Source of the DNA: Bacteroidales bacterium
GTDB taxonomy: Bacteria > Bacteroidota > Bacteroidia > Bacteroidales > GWA2-32-17
Assembly (NCBI GenBank): GCA_026416095.1
Contig: JAOAFV010000013.1
Span: forward strand, 1 to 64,000
Direction of reading: 5' to 3'
DNA length: 64,000 nt
Positions 8,482 to 18,082 of this stretch are shown in pieces. The translations under genes were made by a program, and so were the position numbers. Within the stretch, counting starts at the first letter, position 1. Each line of letters begins with the position of its first letter. The notes below the pieces were generated by a model. It saw nothing but the letters and a program-made list of their open reading frames with translations. It ran no database searches and was not told the origin of the DNA.

Positions 8482-10110
8482 ATGAATATTCGTTTTGTAC
8501 CATTTTGTAAATACGATACAGTAATTGAAAATAGTGATGGTACTATTACTGTGCCACCTCATAAAAAGTTAAGGTATGTTTTTTGTTGTCAAGATAACGA
8601 CAACATATATATACACAATAACTTAGATGGAAGTATATATAAATACGATATATCGAATGAAAGCATTATTCAGTTGAATTGTTCAAATAAAAGTAATTTT
8701 AAGAATTTTATAGGATTTTGTGTTTATAAAGAAATGTTTGTTTTTTTCTCATCTTGTGATAACCAATTTGTTTTTTTTAATAAGTATAATTTAAAAAAAG
8801 AAAAAAGTATTTCTTATAATTTCGATGTGAATTCATTTGTCATACAAAATGAAAAAGTTATAATCTACAACAGAGAAACAAGCGAAATTAGTATATTTCA
8901 AATTTTAACTAATGAATTAAATTTATTATCTTTTTTCTCAATTAAAGGAATTGGGAATGCATCTTTATCAATAAATAATAACAAGTTATTTATTACCGAT
9001 TCTGAAGAGAATATTATAAGATGCTACTCTTTTAAAGGCGAATTATTATGGGAAGCAATTACGCCTTTTATAGACCCTATCGGGCAAATATGGTTAAACA
9101 ATGAATTGTACATATTATATGGAGGTCTTGTTAACGAAGTTGGATATGAAAATCGTTGCTGGCAAGAGCAGAAGCCTTTTTTCCACCGCTTCAATTATAA
9201 AGTAGAAGAGAAAGGAAATATTGTTCTTACAAAATCTAATGCCTTTGAAGTAACTTTTTTTTATTATGAACCCTTTTACGAAAGCCCAGATTTTTTGCCT
9301 GCTACAATTTCTTTGTCGTTACCACTTGATTGTGTTAATCAAAAGGTTTTATCGATTAAGCCGCTCGGTGCTAATTTTAAAATTAAACAAGAAAATGATA
9401 AAAAATTAGCCTTTTATGATATTTGCAATGATTTTAATGAAACAGTTGGTATTGGCTATGTTGCTAATTTAAAATTGCAAGGTATAAAGTATACTTTAAA
9501 AGATATTAAGTCTTTTAATTTAAGTAATGTAGTTTTTTTAACCGATGATGATTTATACGATTTTGATGTTGAAAATTACTTTTATGATAAATTTAAGATT
9601 TATGGTAGTATTTGTGATATAGAAAAAGTTCTAAAATTAAGAAACATTGTTTTCGATAGATTAGAATATAGAATAAATAAGAATGCAAGAAGTTATATTG
9701 AAATATTTGAAGATGGATATGGAACATGTGGTGATTATACTGCATTAATTTTGGCTTTTTTGTATAAAAATAATATCTCATGTAGATCAGCAACTGGTTA
9801 TAAGATTCCACGCTTTTATAATTGCCTTGGAGGTATAATTAGTGTATACTATAACCACACATGGATCGAAATTTTTGATAAAGATTTAAATTATTACCCA
9901 ATTGAAACGAGTTCAGATGATAAAGAATATAATGGTCGTTTTTGTGAAGGACAATTTTTAGGGCTCGATTGGTCTCATATAAAGCTATATAATGGTAAAG
10001 CTTTTCCTAATCTTATTTCGATAGTTAATAAACCCAACATACATCCTTTTGATTATTTTAAAAAAGCACAAGTATATGTTAGAGTAGAAAAAGAAACAGA
10101 AATATTTTAA
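8482..10110 (+). CDS. Beta-propeller-like protein with C-terminal transglutaminase-like domain
   Basis: This is a 542-residue protein without a signal peptide, so probably cytoplasmic. Residues 1 to about 270 are short repeating beta strands with alternating aromatics and Asn/Asp turns, which looks like a propeller of the NHL/Kelch type; this is inferred from pattern only. Residues about 385-500 match the transglutaminase-like fold. Cys416 lies in YGTCGDYTALILAFLY, where many family members have a G-x-C-x-x motif at a helix start. His459 lies in NHTWIEIF. Glu475 in YYPIET takes the place of the usual Asp. Such domains act as cysteine proteases or cross-linkers, and the substrate is unknown. 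The gene lies beside a decayed region and converges with the minus-strand gene 10 bases beyond its stop, which suggests accessory DNA. Confidence 0.8.
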   Translation: MNIRFVPFCKYDTVIENSDGTITVPPHKKLRYVFCCQDNDNIYIHNNLDGSIYKYDISNESIIQLNCSNKSNFKNFIGFCVYKEMFVFFSSCDNQFVFFNKYNLKKEKSISYNFDVNSFVIQNEKVIIYNRETSEISIFQILTNELNLLSFFSIKGIGNASLSINNNKLFITDSEENIIRCYSFKGELLWEAITPFIDPIGQIWLNNELYILYGGLVNEVGYENRCWQEQKPFFHRFNYKVEEKGNIVLTKSNAFEVTFFYYEPFYESPDFLPATISLSLPLDCVNQKVLSIKPLGANFKIKQENDKKLAFYDICNDFNETVGIGYVANLKLQGIKYTLKDIKSFNLSNVVFLTDDDLYDFDVENYFYDKFKIYGSICDIEKVLKLRNIVFDRLEYRINKNARSYIEIFEDGYGTCGDYTALILAFLYKNNISCRSATGYKIPRFYNCLGGIISVYYNHTWIEIFDKDLNYYPIETSSDDKEYNGRFCEGQFLGLDWSHIKLYNGKAFPNLISIVNKPNIHPFDYFKKAQVYVRVEKETEIF

Positions 10111-10120
10111 ATTTTAATCT

Positions 10121-11350
10121 TTACAAACTGTAACTTAATTCTATATTTATCCCTGTACTGAAACAATAGTTGTTAAATATAAAATTCATAGGAAACTTTA
10201 TAAAAATTTGTGTATTTAATTTTTTGTAATTCAAATTAAAACCTAATTCTCCTATAAGTTTGGAAAGTATAGAATATTCTATTTGAAAAACTGTTGTTAA
10301 ATTCTTACTATTTCGATAATGCTGTTTAAGTGAAATTGAAGGTATTCTTTGATTAATAAAAGAAAAATATTTAATATTTGCTTCCGATAAAATTAACCAT
10401 TTACTTTTATGATATTTTGTAAATTTCAAATTAAAAAAGGATGGTATTAGTACAATAGAAGAAGTAGTATCGATTACTTTGCTTTTTAAAGAATCAATAT
10501 TTAAGGGAAATTTTAATAAAATTTCTTTTTCATTATAATCTATAAAAATGCCTTCATAATTAATAAAAGTATCGGCTTTAGCATACAAACTTTTATTGTT
10601 AAGCTTAAAGAAACCTAAATTTTTGAAAGTAAAAGAAAAAAGGTAATCGTTACTGAGGGCATAAATTTCGCCACTGAACGAAAGACCATAACATATGTTT
10701 TTTTTAGTTAAATTATCGTTGTACTCGCCTTTGATTTTGGTATTAATCGTTGTCCCATCTACAGATGTGTAAAATTTACTTTCAGAAATTTTTAATTGTT
10801 GAATTTTTTGTAAGTAATGAAGATTAATATCGAAGTTTGCAAAAGTTTTTAGTTTATTATAGATATTCTGTAATTGAAAAATTCCTATTGTTAGGTAAAA
10901 ATTATCATAGTTAATTAGTCTAAAATTTAAACTAATTGAATCGCCAGCAAGTGCCTTATTGCCAAGTAATAAGAGTTTTGCAGTGTTATTATTTGCATAT
11001 ACCGAAAAAAATTGCTGTCTACCAAGTGAAAAATGCATTCCTAAATCGTCGCTATTTAACATAGTATCTGGCTTGTAAAAGTAATTTAGCTCATTTTTAA
11101 GTAAAAAAAGATAGAAATTATTTTTTTGATATTTTATATTTTGAAGAGTTTTACAATTTATTGTTTCTTTGAATAGCAAAGCTTTTTGAGGCTTAAGGGT
11201 CAAAAAATTTGAAATAGAAAGACCTTCGCTATTGTAAAATATTAAATGTTTATCTTTTTCAATGGTAAAACTTAAAGTAGAATCAACTAATAGTTGCGAA
11301 TATGAAAGAAAATTAAGAAACAAAAAAAATGTAAGTAAAAGATTAATCAT
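10121..11350 (-). CDS. Putative outer-membrane beta-barrel protein of unknown function
   Basis: This 409-residue protein begins with a signal peptide (about 1-18, ending near SYSQ). Alternating hydrophobic/polar strands follow throughout, with a final strand ending Leu-Ser-Tyr-Ser-Leu, as expected of an outer-membrane barrel or a surface beta protein. It resembles the DUF5723-type exported proteins of Bacteroidota in length and style, but I cannot confirm membership. Its ATG overlaps the stop of the upstream lipoprotein gene by four bases (ATGA), so the two are translationally coupled and probably work together at the cell surface. Confidence 0.78.
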   Translation of the reverse strand: MINLLLTFFLFLNFLSYSQLLVDSTLSFTIEKDKHLIFYNSEGLSISNFLTLKPQKALLFKETINCKTLQNIKYQKNNFYLFLLKNELNYFYKPDTMLNSDDLGMHFSLGRQQFFSVYANNNTAKLLLLGNKALAGDSISLNFRLINYDNFYLTIGIFQLQNIYNKLKTFANFDINLHYLQKIQQLKISESKFYTSVDGTTINTKIKGEYNDNLTKKNICYGLSFSGEIYALSNDYLFSFTFKNLGFFKLNNKSLYAKADTFINYEGIFIDYNEKEILLKFPLNIDSLKSKVIDTTSSIVLIPSFFNLKFTKYHKSKWLILSEANIKYFSFINQRIPSISLKQHYRNSKNLTTVFQIEYSILSKLIGELGFNLNYKKLNTQIFIKFPMNFIFNNYCFSTGINIELSYSL

Positions 11351-13518
11351 TTTTCAAATATGTAACTAAAGTCACCAACTAAGTTAAGTTTTAGGTAATA
11401 GCTATTGAATAGCTTTATAGAAGAAGCTGTATTTGGTGTGTTAAAAATTAGTTTAAATGCAGCATATTTACAATTTAAAATTCTTTTAAGTTTTAATGTA
11501 GGCATATCAATTGTTATTTTATTATAGCAGGGCTGAGAAATTGGAAGTATTGTATTGAATACAGGTGGTGAATCTATTAGTATAGGATAAGCGGTTAGTG
11601 AATCAATTTTATGTTTAGTAGAATCAAGAAAATATATGTTTGCTTGTACCAATAAAGGATAATAATTGTAGTAATGTAATATTAATTTACCATTGGATAT
11701 ATTGTCGATGTTAATATTTTTAACGTTAAATTCAGTAGTATCGTATATGATAGCGTTTTTTATTGAAAACCATAATGGTAATTCAATGTTAGCTTTGAGT
11801 CTTATATATGAATAATCGTATAGAAAATCGTTTGCATATGAAGGTTGAGGTAATATCTCACCATCGTTTAAATTTAACTTGAAGGAATATTCGAATTTAT
11901 TCGGTAATATATTAAAAAGTTTGCTGATGTTAGAATTGCTATTACTAATATGAAAATAAGAAAAAGATGGTACTATATTGTTTTGCTGATAATAACCAGG
12001 ATCATTAGGTTTGTCTATAATAAAAGGTGTATTCAATACTGTTCCTGTTAAGGTTTCATATGTATTTTTGTTAGTATTGGTAACTTTAATATGCTGAATA
12101 TAACATTTTGCTTTTGTACCTATTGTGCTCTCAGAAATTAAGTTTATTATAATATTTTCGGCGTGTAATTCATCTATGTTAACACCAGCAAATAGCTGTT
12201 GAATTGTGGTGTCTGAAATGGTTATACTCTTGTAACCGAAGAAACCTTTAATATACTTTACCTTAAATGAGCTTAGTTGTATGTTTATAGATATACTATC
12301 GTGCTTACCAATGTGAATATATTGATTGGCAAAAGATGGTGAGATTTTTAAATGATAATATAATGTATTACACGTATCGGCGTCTATAATTCCGTTATTA
12401 TTTAAGTCAGTTCCAATCTGTTGCTCGTAATGCCCAATGCCTCTAAATTTTATATCGTAACCTGATAGGTCAACTTGCTTTTCTGTATATGATGGCTGTA
12501 ATGAAGTGCCCGCAGGAATTTGTATTTGAGTATTTAATTGCTGATTGTTTTTAATGGCATCTGGTAGGGTAAAATCAATATTTACATTAGTGTTTAATGT
12601 GTTATTAATACGTATAATTAAATTGCCTTGTTTTACCGACATTAACAATAATTGAGCACTATCGGGTATCGTAAAAACTGCATTACTGTGGTAATTTATT
12701 TCTTCGTTTTCGGGTATTTTAATTATTGCACTATCGACTTGCAAATCGCTTATTGTTATGGTTGTAATAGCTGATTGTGAAGTGTCTATTATCACAGGAC
12801 TTAGAGAGCCAGGCGATGAAACAGTAACTTTTGCTAAAAGTAAAGTGTCAATATAAATGTTCTGTAAAAAGTGTGTGTTAGTTTGTTGTGTATTTGGTAA
12901 CACTATTAGAAAGTTGCCATTAATTAAAGGGTAATTATTTCCGCATGTTTTTACTTCGTAGCTAATATTTGATAATGGAACAGGTAAATTATTTTTTATG
13001 CTTATTTTTAATATTGCTTGTCTAATTGCAATGTATTTAAAATATTGCGAAGTGCTTATCTTTATTGAATCGTAGCTATAAGGGCCAAACGATTGTACTG
13101 TTGTAGGTTGACCAGTGTTATGAGCTGTCATAATTGTAGTGTAAATAGTGCCACTAGGGCCATTTTCTTCTTTGTCTTTATTTGCTATATCACCCATGGA
13201 AATTTTGTATGTAAAGTTATAAGGGTTAAGTTTTAAAGATGTTAAGCTTATGCCATAGTTATAATTTATCTCATCTAATTTAACAAAAGTGTCTATCGTA
13301 AATTTTGAAAGCGTTGTATTATATACTAAAGAAATACTGCTATCACTGTTTATATTGTATAAAGTATCGTTTAAGAATTTTGATATTTTTATTTCACTTG
13401 TGGCAAGTGGTACTAACCAATTTTGTTCTATTGAAGGATGGATTTCTTTTTTACAAGAATATAGAATAGTTGAACATATAATCAAACTTTTAAATGCTGA
13501 ATTTAAATTGGGTATCAT
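11347..13518 (-). CDS. Large lipoprotein of unknown function
   Basis: This 723-residue protein has a lipoprotein signal ending in the lipobox LYSC, with Cys22 followed by two Lys. The mature chain opens with NWLVPLATSEIKISKFLND. That pattern (a 'wild-type values' strand followed by a short helix) recurs at the start of many Bacteroidota lipoproteins of unknown role. The rest is repetitive beta structure rich in Asn, Ile and Thr, with a DxNNNGxxDxD-like loop (about residues 371-380) that resembles a calcium-binding site. It is the first gene of a two-gene unit with the barrel-like protein downstream, and a well-spaced promoter lies just upstream. Confidence 0.8.
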   Translation of the reverse strand: MIPNLNSAFKSLIICSTILYSCKKEIHPSIEQNWLVPLATSEIKISKFLNDTLYNINSDSSISLVYNTTLSKFTIDTFVKLDEINYNYGISLTSLKLNPYNFTYKISMGDIANKDKEENGPSGTIYTTIMTAHNTGQPTTVQSFGPYSYDSIKISTSQYFKYIAIRQAILKISIKNNLPVPLSNISYEVKTCGNNYPLINGNFLIVLPNTQQTNTHFLQNIYIDTLLLAKVTVSSPGSLSPVIIDTSQSAITTITISDLQVDSAIIKIPENEEINYHSNAVFTIPDSAQLLLMSVKQGNLIIRINNTLNTNVNIDFTLPDAIKNNQQLNTQIQIPAGTSLQPSYTEKQVDLSGYDIKFRGIGHYEQQIGTDLNNNGIIDADTCNTLYYHLKISPSFANQYIHIGKHDSISINIQLSSFKVKYIKGFFGYKSITISDTTIQQLFAGVNIDELHAENIIINLISESTIGTKAKCYIQHIKVTNTNKNTYETLTGTVLNTPFIIDKPNDPGYYQQNNIVPSFSYFHISNSNSNISKLFNILPNKFEYSFKLNLNDGEILPQPSYANDFLYDYSYIRLKANIELPLWFSIKNAIIYDTTEFNVKNINIDNISNGKLILHYYNYYPLLVQANIYFLDSTKHKIDSLTAYPILIDSPPVFNTILPISQPCYNKITIDMPTLKLKRILNCKYAAFKLIFNTPNTASSIKLFNSYYLKLNLVGDFSYIFEK

Positions 13519-13530
13519 TTAAAAATTTCT

Positions 13531-13562
13531 CAAAATTAATATTATAATTGCTAAATAGCAAA
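13531..13562 (-). promoter_or_regulatory. Promoter TTTG-N20-TAATTTTG for the lipoprotein/barrel pair
   Basis: On the minus strand, TTTG (13562-13559) is followed after 20 bases by TAATTTTG (13538-13531). This matches the full Bacteroidota consensus (TTTG, 19-21 bases, TAnnTTTG). The lipoprotein ATG begins 12 bases further on. It is the best-formed promoter in the window. Confidence 0.65.
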
Positions 13563-13856
13563 GAAACAAACAATTTTGTTATATTTTTGTACAGTAAATT
13601 CTTATTTGCTAATTTTTATTATTGCGTAGAATTTAATTTCTCTCGAAAGTTATTCAAGTTTAATGGTTTTTGTTGAAAAACAAATTATTTTGTTAATTTT
13701 TTTATTTTATTCTTTAGTAAAAGTAGAAAAATTTACATTCAAATTAACTATTTTGAATCGACTAAATTTGATCGACGAAAACTATTTTTTATTGAAAATT
13801 TTGAGATTGTTAAAAATGTATTTTGGTGCAAATAGAGAAAATTTTTTTGAATTAAT

Positions 13857-13968
13857 GAGACCTTTGCAAAACTCACTAAAAATAATTTTTTTTACAATTA
13901 TATATAATTGAAAATCAATATTTTTCAAAATACTTAGAGACCCTTATAAAAAATTTTGCAAAGTTCTA
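13857..13968 (+). repeat. Short terminal-inverted-repeat element, copy 2 (MITE-like)
   Basis: This 112-bp copy begins GAGACCTTTGCAAAACTCAC and ends TTTTGCAAAGTTCTA. It aligns with copy 1 (7482-7592) from end to end, with scattered substitutions including the last base, and shares internal words such as CTAAAAATAA and TATAATTGAAAATCAA. Both lie in the same orientation in non-coding DNA. No target duplication is obvious. The shared body and ends argue for one mobile family rather than two chance hairpins. Confidence 0.65.
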
Positions 13969-14259
13969 AGTAATATTGTGTAACAAGAAAAAATTAATTG
14001 CTGTCAAATGTAATTTTTTTGTGTAGAGTTTCGATAAAGTAAAAAGTATAATTTTCTTTTTAACTACTTTAAACATTACCCTTAAGAGTAAATCACTTTT
14101 AGTTAATAAAAAACTCATATAATAAGAATGAAACTTTTTTTCTACTTCCCAACTAACTTTCAATAATATTATGTTAATGTCATTTTTATAAGTAAACCAA
14201 CTATTTTTTCACCAATTTTAACTTGTAAATTCCAACAATTTATGAGGCGTAAAATGCAA

Positions 14260-14919
14260 TTATGAATTAACATTACTCATATAACGTCGGTAAACCAACT
14301 CCAGTAATAGTTGTAAAGTGCTGTTATTTTCCTTGTTTACTGTAATGTTATTATTTAGAAAATTTAGTGCCTCTTCTAATGATTGTGAATTGTTAATTTT
14401 TTCAAGACATTCATTATATTTCTCAGCGTTACCATTAAAAATTTCTTTTATAAACATCATTTTGTCATTTAAACTTATAGCTTTTTTTAAATCGTTTATA
14501 GGTTTTAGTTGTTCAAGAGCAGTTATGTCCTTATGTTTTAGAGAACTTGAAAGTAAATCGGCAAGCGTCGATTTATTTGTTGCAAGAGCTTCGGCAAGTA
14601 TTTTACCCTTTTGGATTGTATTTTCTTGTTTTTTTTCTTTTTTATCTTCTTTATTTTGGTTAGTTTCTTCCTTAATGTTTTTTACTTCAGGTATAAGTTT
14701 TCTTAAAAGGTTAGAGTTTTTTGAAAGAAAACCTGTTTCTTCTGTCATTGCTGTGTTTAGTTTTAATTGTAATATTTTTTCGTATATTAGAGATAGCTTT
14801 TCTAAAGCAATGTCAATTTCAATCATTGGGAAGTTAGATGCTTCTTCTGAGATAAATTCAACTTCTTTTTTTAGTTCTTCAATTTGTAACAAAATATTGT
14901 GCCACTGATTAATACGCAT
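14260..14919 (-). CDS. Conserved Bacteroidota protein of unknown function
   Basis: This is 219 residues if started at the ATG at 14919. A start five codons upstream would overlap the promoter element at 14932-14939, so the shorter form is preferred. The N-terminal half (about 1-75) is helical and coiled-coil-like. The middle (about 75-110) is a Lys/Glu/Asn-rich linker. The C-terminal part contains the segment DLKKAISLNDKMMFIKEIFN. I recognise that segment from hypothetical Bacteroidota proteins, in which a short helical domain follows a variable linker. It is soluble, with no signal peptide. No function is known to me. Confidence 0.82.
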   Translation of the reverse strand: MRINQWHNILLQIEELKKEVEFISEEASNFPMIEIDIALEKLSLIYEKILQLKLNTAMTEETGFLSKNSNLLRKLIPEVKNIKEETNQNKEDKKEKKQENTIQKGKILAEALATNKSTLADLLSSSLKHKDITALEQLKPINDLKKAISLNDKMMFIKEIFNGNAEKYNECLEKINNSQSLEEALNFLNNNITVNKENNSTLQLLLELVYRRYMSNVNS

Positions 14920-14931
14920 AAAATGTTTTTT

Positions 14932-14939
14932 CAAAAATA
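14932..14939 (-). promoter_or_regulatory. Putative -7 promoter element TATTTTTG
   Basis: A TAnnTTTG match on the minus strand that ends 12 bases before the ATG at 14919; it decides the start of the gene downstream. No TTTG is seen at -33. Confidence 0.45.
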
Positions 14940-15014
14940 CAAAAAAGTGTTCATATAATCCATAATTTTATGTAATTTTTTGTATGTTATATGTAAAAAG
15001 AATTATTAATAAGT

Positions 15015-15022
15015 TATTTTTG
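15015..15022 (+). promoter_or_regulatory. Putative -7 promoter element TATTTTTG
   Basis: A TAnnTTTG match 14 bases before the ATG of the thymidine kinase gene. It would start the plus-strand operon that runs into murF-alr and the glycosyltransferase. Confidence 0.45.
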
Positions 15023-15036
15023 TAAAAAATTTGGGA

Positions 15037-15621
15037 ATGTTTTTGGAACAAAAGCCAAATGAGTATAAAAAAAGAGGGTGGATCGAAGTTATTTGTGGGT
15101 CAATGTTTTCGGGTAAAACCGAAGAGTTAATTAGAAGATTGAATAGAGCCAGAATTGCCAAATTGCGCATAGAATTATTTAAACCTGCTATTGATGTAAG
15201 ATATTCTGTTGAAGAAATAGTTTCGCACGACGAAAAGGCAATGATAGCAACACCTGTTGATAATGCAATAAGTATTCTCTTATATGTAGGCGATAATGTC
15301 GATGTTGTTGGCATCGACGAAGCTCAATTTTTTAACGATGACCTGGTTGATGTGTGCAATCAACTTGCAAATCGTGGAATACGTGTAATTGTTGCAGGCC
15401 TTGATATGGATTATCTTGGTAAACCTTTTGGACCAATGCCTCAGTTATTAGCAATTGCTGAGTATGTAACAAAGCTTCATGCTATTTGTGTTAAGTGTGG
15501 TAACCTGGCTCAGTTTTCGCATCGTAAAGTTAAAAACGAAAATTTAATACTTCTTGGCGAAGCAGAAGAATACGAACCACTTTGCAGGGAATGTTATAAT
15601 AGTGTTACAGCTATAAATTAA
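15037..15621 (+). CDS. tdk: Thymidine kinase
   Basis: This 194-residue enzyme phosphorylates thymidine with ATP in the salvage pathway. It is the type II (TK1-like) form. The P-loop [11 protein letters not shown] lies at about residues 21-31, the DEAQFF Walker-B-like motif follows, and the lasso region precedes the C end. The structural zinc is bound by two pairs, CVKC and CREC. The start is taken at ATG 15037, after the -7 element; a TTG two codons upstream is also possible. The stop abuts the TTG start of murF-alr, so the two genes are cotranscribed. Confidence 0.97.
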   Translation: MFLEQKPNEYKKRGWIEVICGSMFSGKTEELIRRLNRARIAKLRIELFKPAIDVRYSVEEIVSHDEKAMIATPVDNAISILLYVGDNVDVVGIDEAQFFNDDLVDVCNQLANRGIRVIVAGLDMDYLGKPFGPMPQLLAIAEYVTKLHAICVKCGNLAQFSHRKVKNENLILLGEAEEYEPLCRECYNSVTAIN

Positions 15622-15622
15622 A

Positions 15623-18082
15623 TTGGATGTGTTATACTATTCTAAACAAATAGCAGAAATTGTTGAAGGTACTTTAAAAGGTAATCCATATAATACAGCA
15701 GAACACTTTTATTTTGATTCTCGCTCTATTATTCATTATAATAATTCTGCTTTTTTTGCTTTTAAGGGTAGTTTAAATGATGGGCACGAATATATACCAC
15801 AATTGATTAAAGCTGGAGTTAAAACTTTTATTGTTGAAAACAATAACTTTAAAGAAGATTCCAATTGCTCTTTTATAATAGTAAAAAATACCAAATTAGC
15901 CCTTCAAAAATTGGCTACTCATCATAGAAAAAGATTTAATATTCCTGTTATTGGAATAACTGGAAGTTATGGGAAAACAATTGTTAAAGATTGGTTGTTT
16001 GATATATTATCAGAGAAATTTGAAGTGGTTAAGAGTCCTAAAAGTTACAATAGCCAGATTGGCGTTCCTTTTTCAATATTACTTATAAATGAAAAAAACC
16101 AAATTGCAATTATCGAAGCAGGCATTTCAGAGAAAGGAGAAATGGACAATCTTGCAAAAATTATATCGCCCACAATAGGTGTGTTTACTAATATAGGCGA
16201 TGCTCATAGCAGTGGATTTAATTCGCTTGAAGAAAAAATTCAAGAAAAACTTAGGTTGTTTATTGACGCCGATTGTATATTTATTCCATCAAAGTATTCA
16301 AATGTATTAAGTATTGCGAAAAAAGAATATCCACATAAAAAAATATTTACTTGGGGAACTTTTTGTAACGACAATCTTATTGTAGACGATGTAATTTACG
16401 AAAAACATAGATCAATTTTATCTCTAAAATATAATAATAATGCTTTTGAACTTTATCTTCCATTTGTTGCAGAACCTTATGTAGAAAATGCACTAACGGT
16501 AATACTAATTTGTTTGTATTTAAATATTGATTTAAAATTAATACAAGATAAGCTAAATCACTTGTCGCCTTCGCCTATGAGATTAGAAGTAATAAACAGT
16601 ATAGATAATAGTCTTATAATAAACGATACCTATTCATCTGACCTAACAACTATAAATTATGCTTTAAATTTCATGGAAAAAATAAAAAAATCTGACAAAA
16701 AAATTGTTATAATGTCTGATTTTCAATGTTCCTCTTTTAATGAAGAAGATTCTTATTTAAAAGTTGTTGATTGGCTTAATAAATCAAATTTACTATTCTT
16801 TATTGGAATAGGGAATAAGTTTAAAAATTATGCTAATTATTTTAAAATAAAATCTTTTTTTTATAACAACGTCGACGAAGTTATAAAAGAAATAGATGAA
16901 CTTGAAATTTCCAACGCAACAATATTAATAAAAGGAGCTCGTAAATTTAATCTTGAGAAAATAATTAATCATATTGAGCTTAAACATAATCATACTATTT
17001 TAAAAATCGATTATAATGCTATCATTAATAATCTCAATTATTATCGCAGTTTGGTAACTCCAGACACCAAAATTATGGTTATGTTAAAAGCATTTTCGTA
17101 CGGAGGTGGGACTTTTGAAATTGCTAAAATATTACAAGCTAACAAAATCGATTATATTGGTGTAGCGTACATCGATGAAGGTATAGAATTGCGTAATAAC
17201 GGAATTTTCTTGCCCATAATGATTATGAACCCTTGTGAAAATAATTATAATTTATTGTTTGAATATAATCTTGAACCAGTAATTTATAGTTTTAAATCTT
17301 TTTACGAATTATTGAATGCCGCTAAATATTATTCAACAGACATTACAAATGTTCATATAGAGATTGATACAGGCATGCATCGTCTTGGCTTTTTACCAGA
17401 CGAATGTAATTTATTATTAGAAGAATTAAAAAAACAAAAATATTTAAAAGTTAAATCTATCTTTTCTCATTTGTCTGCTGCCGAAAACCCTATTCACGAC
17501 AATTTTACATTACAACAGGTAAAATCGTTTTCCAAAGTAGTAGATTTATTTAAAAAAGAATTACCATACTCTTTTTTAAGCCATATCCTTAACACTGCAG
17601 GTATTGAGCGCTTTAGTAATTATTGCTTTGATATGGTAAGGCTTGGAATAGGTTTATATGGTTTTGGTACTAATAAAAGCAAATCTTATTTACAAAATGT
17701 TTTTTCATTCATAACAAATATTTCTCAAATTAAGTGGCTAAAACCTCCAGAAACAGTTGGTTACGAAAGAAAAGGCATCTTATCCAGAGACACTAAAGTT
17801 GCTATAATACCTGTTGGTTATGCCGATGGGTTACATAGAAATCTTGGTAACGGAAACTATAGTGTTAAAATAAATGGCCAAAATGCCCCAATTATAGGAA
17901 ATATTTGCATGGATATGTGTATGATAGATGTTACAGATATTGCCGCAAAAGAAGGCGACGAAGTTGTAATTTTCGATTCTGTCGATGATATTTTAAGAAT
18001 TTCTAAGATACTTAATACTATACCATACGAGGTGCTTACAAGTATATCTTATCGTGTTAAAAGAGTTTACTATTATGAATAA
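15623..18082 (+). CDS. murF-alr: Bifunctional UDP-MurNAc-tripeptide:D-Ala-D-Ala ligase / alanine racemase
   Basis: This 819-residue fusion joins two steps of peptidoglycan precursor synthesis. Residues 1 to about 450 are MurF, with the ATP loop GITGSYGKT, the Mur ligase IEAGISEKGEM segment and NDTYSSD. Residues about 455-819 are a PLP-dependent alanine racemase. Its cofactor Lys489 lies in VMLKAFSYGGG, with the VGYADGLHRNLG and GNICMDMCMIDVT motifs near the C end. This fusion is well known in Bacteroidota. The initiation codon is TTG at 15623, one base after the tdk stop; a GTG two codons later is an alternative. The glycosyltransferase ATG overlaps the 3' end by 8 bases. The MurF part carries SYGKT where many homologues have a GKT preceded by Gly-Ser. 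Confidence 0.96.
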   Translation: MDVLYYSKQIAEIVEGTLKGNPYNTAEHFYFDSRSIIHYNNSAFFAFKGSLNDGHEYIPQLIKAGVKTFIVENNNFKEDSNCSFIIVKNTKLALQKLATHHRKRFNIPVIGITGSYGKTIVKDWLFDILSEKFEVVKSPKSYNSQIGVPFSILLINEKNQIAIIEAGISEKGEMDNLAKIISPTIGVFTNIGDAHSSGFNSLEEKIQEKLRLFIDADCIFIPSKYSNVLSIAKKEYPHKKIFTWGTFCNDNLIVDDVIYEKHRSILSLKYNNNAFELYLPFVAEPYVENALTVILICLYLNIDLKLIQDKLNHLSPSPMRLEVINSIDNSLIINDTYSSDLTTINYALNFMEKIKKSDKKIVIMSDFQCSSFNEEDSYLKVVDWLNKSNLLFFIGIGNKFKNYANYFKIKSFFYNNVDEVIKEIDELEISNATILIKGARKFNLEKIINHIELKHNHTILKIDYNAIINNLNYYRSLVTPDTKIMVMLKAFSYGGGTFEIAKILQANKIDYIGVAYIDEGIELRNNGIFLPIMIMNPCENNYNLLFEYNLEPVIYSFKSFYELLNAAKYYSTDITNVHIEIDTGMHRLGFLPDECNLLLEELKKQKYLKVKSIFSHLSAAENPIHDNFTLQQVKSFSKVVDLFKKELPYSFLSHILNTAGIERFSNYCFDMVRLGIGLYGFGTNKSKSYLQNVFSFITNISQIKWLKPPETVGYERKGILSRDTKVAIIPVGYADGLHRNLGNGNYSVKINGQNAPIIGNICMDMCMIDVTDIAAKEGDEVVIFDSVDDILRISKILNTIPYEVLTSISYRVKRVYYYE

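Larger units (their letters stand above)
13519..14259. other. Non-coding gap between the lipoprotein promoter and the conserved unknown gene
   Basis: About 740 bases without a credible gene. The lipoprotein promoter lies at 13531-13562, and the second copy of the short inverted-repeat element at 13857-13968. The open frames seen on either strand (82 and 65 codons) have no start signals or protein-like composition, and one of them runs into the repeat. The remaining stretches are very A/T-rich, and I see nothing else. Confidence 0.6.

Noticed and set aside
13663..13911. An 82-codon plus-strand frame before and into the second repeat element.
   Set aside because: It ends inside the repeat and its composition (Phe, Leu, Lys, Asn) is what random A/T-rich DNA gives.
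14318..14908. A long open frame of 196 codons opposite the conserved unknown gene.
   Set aside because: It is antisense to a better gene, rich in Ser, Phe and Cys, and mirrors the Lys/Glu-rich sense codons.
15623..18082. MurF-Alr fusion considered as a novelty.
   Set aside because: This fusion is well known in Bacteroidota and both active sites look complete.
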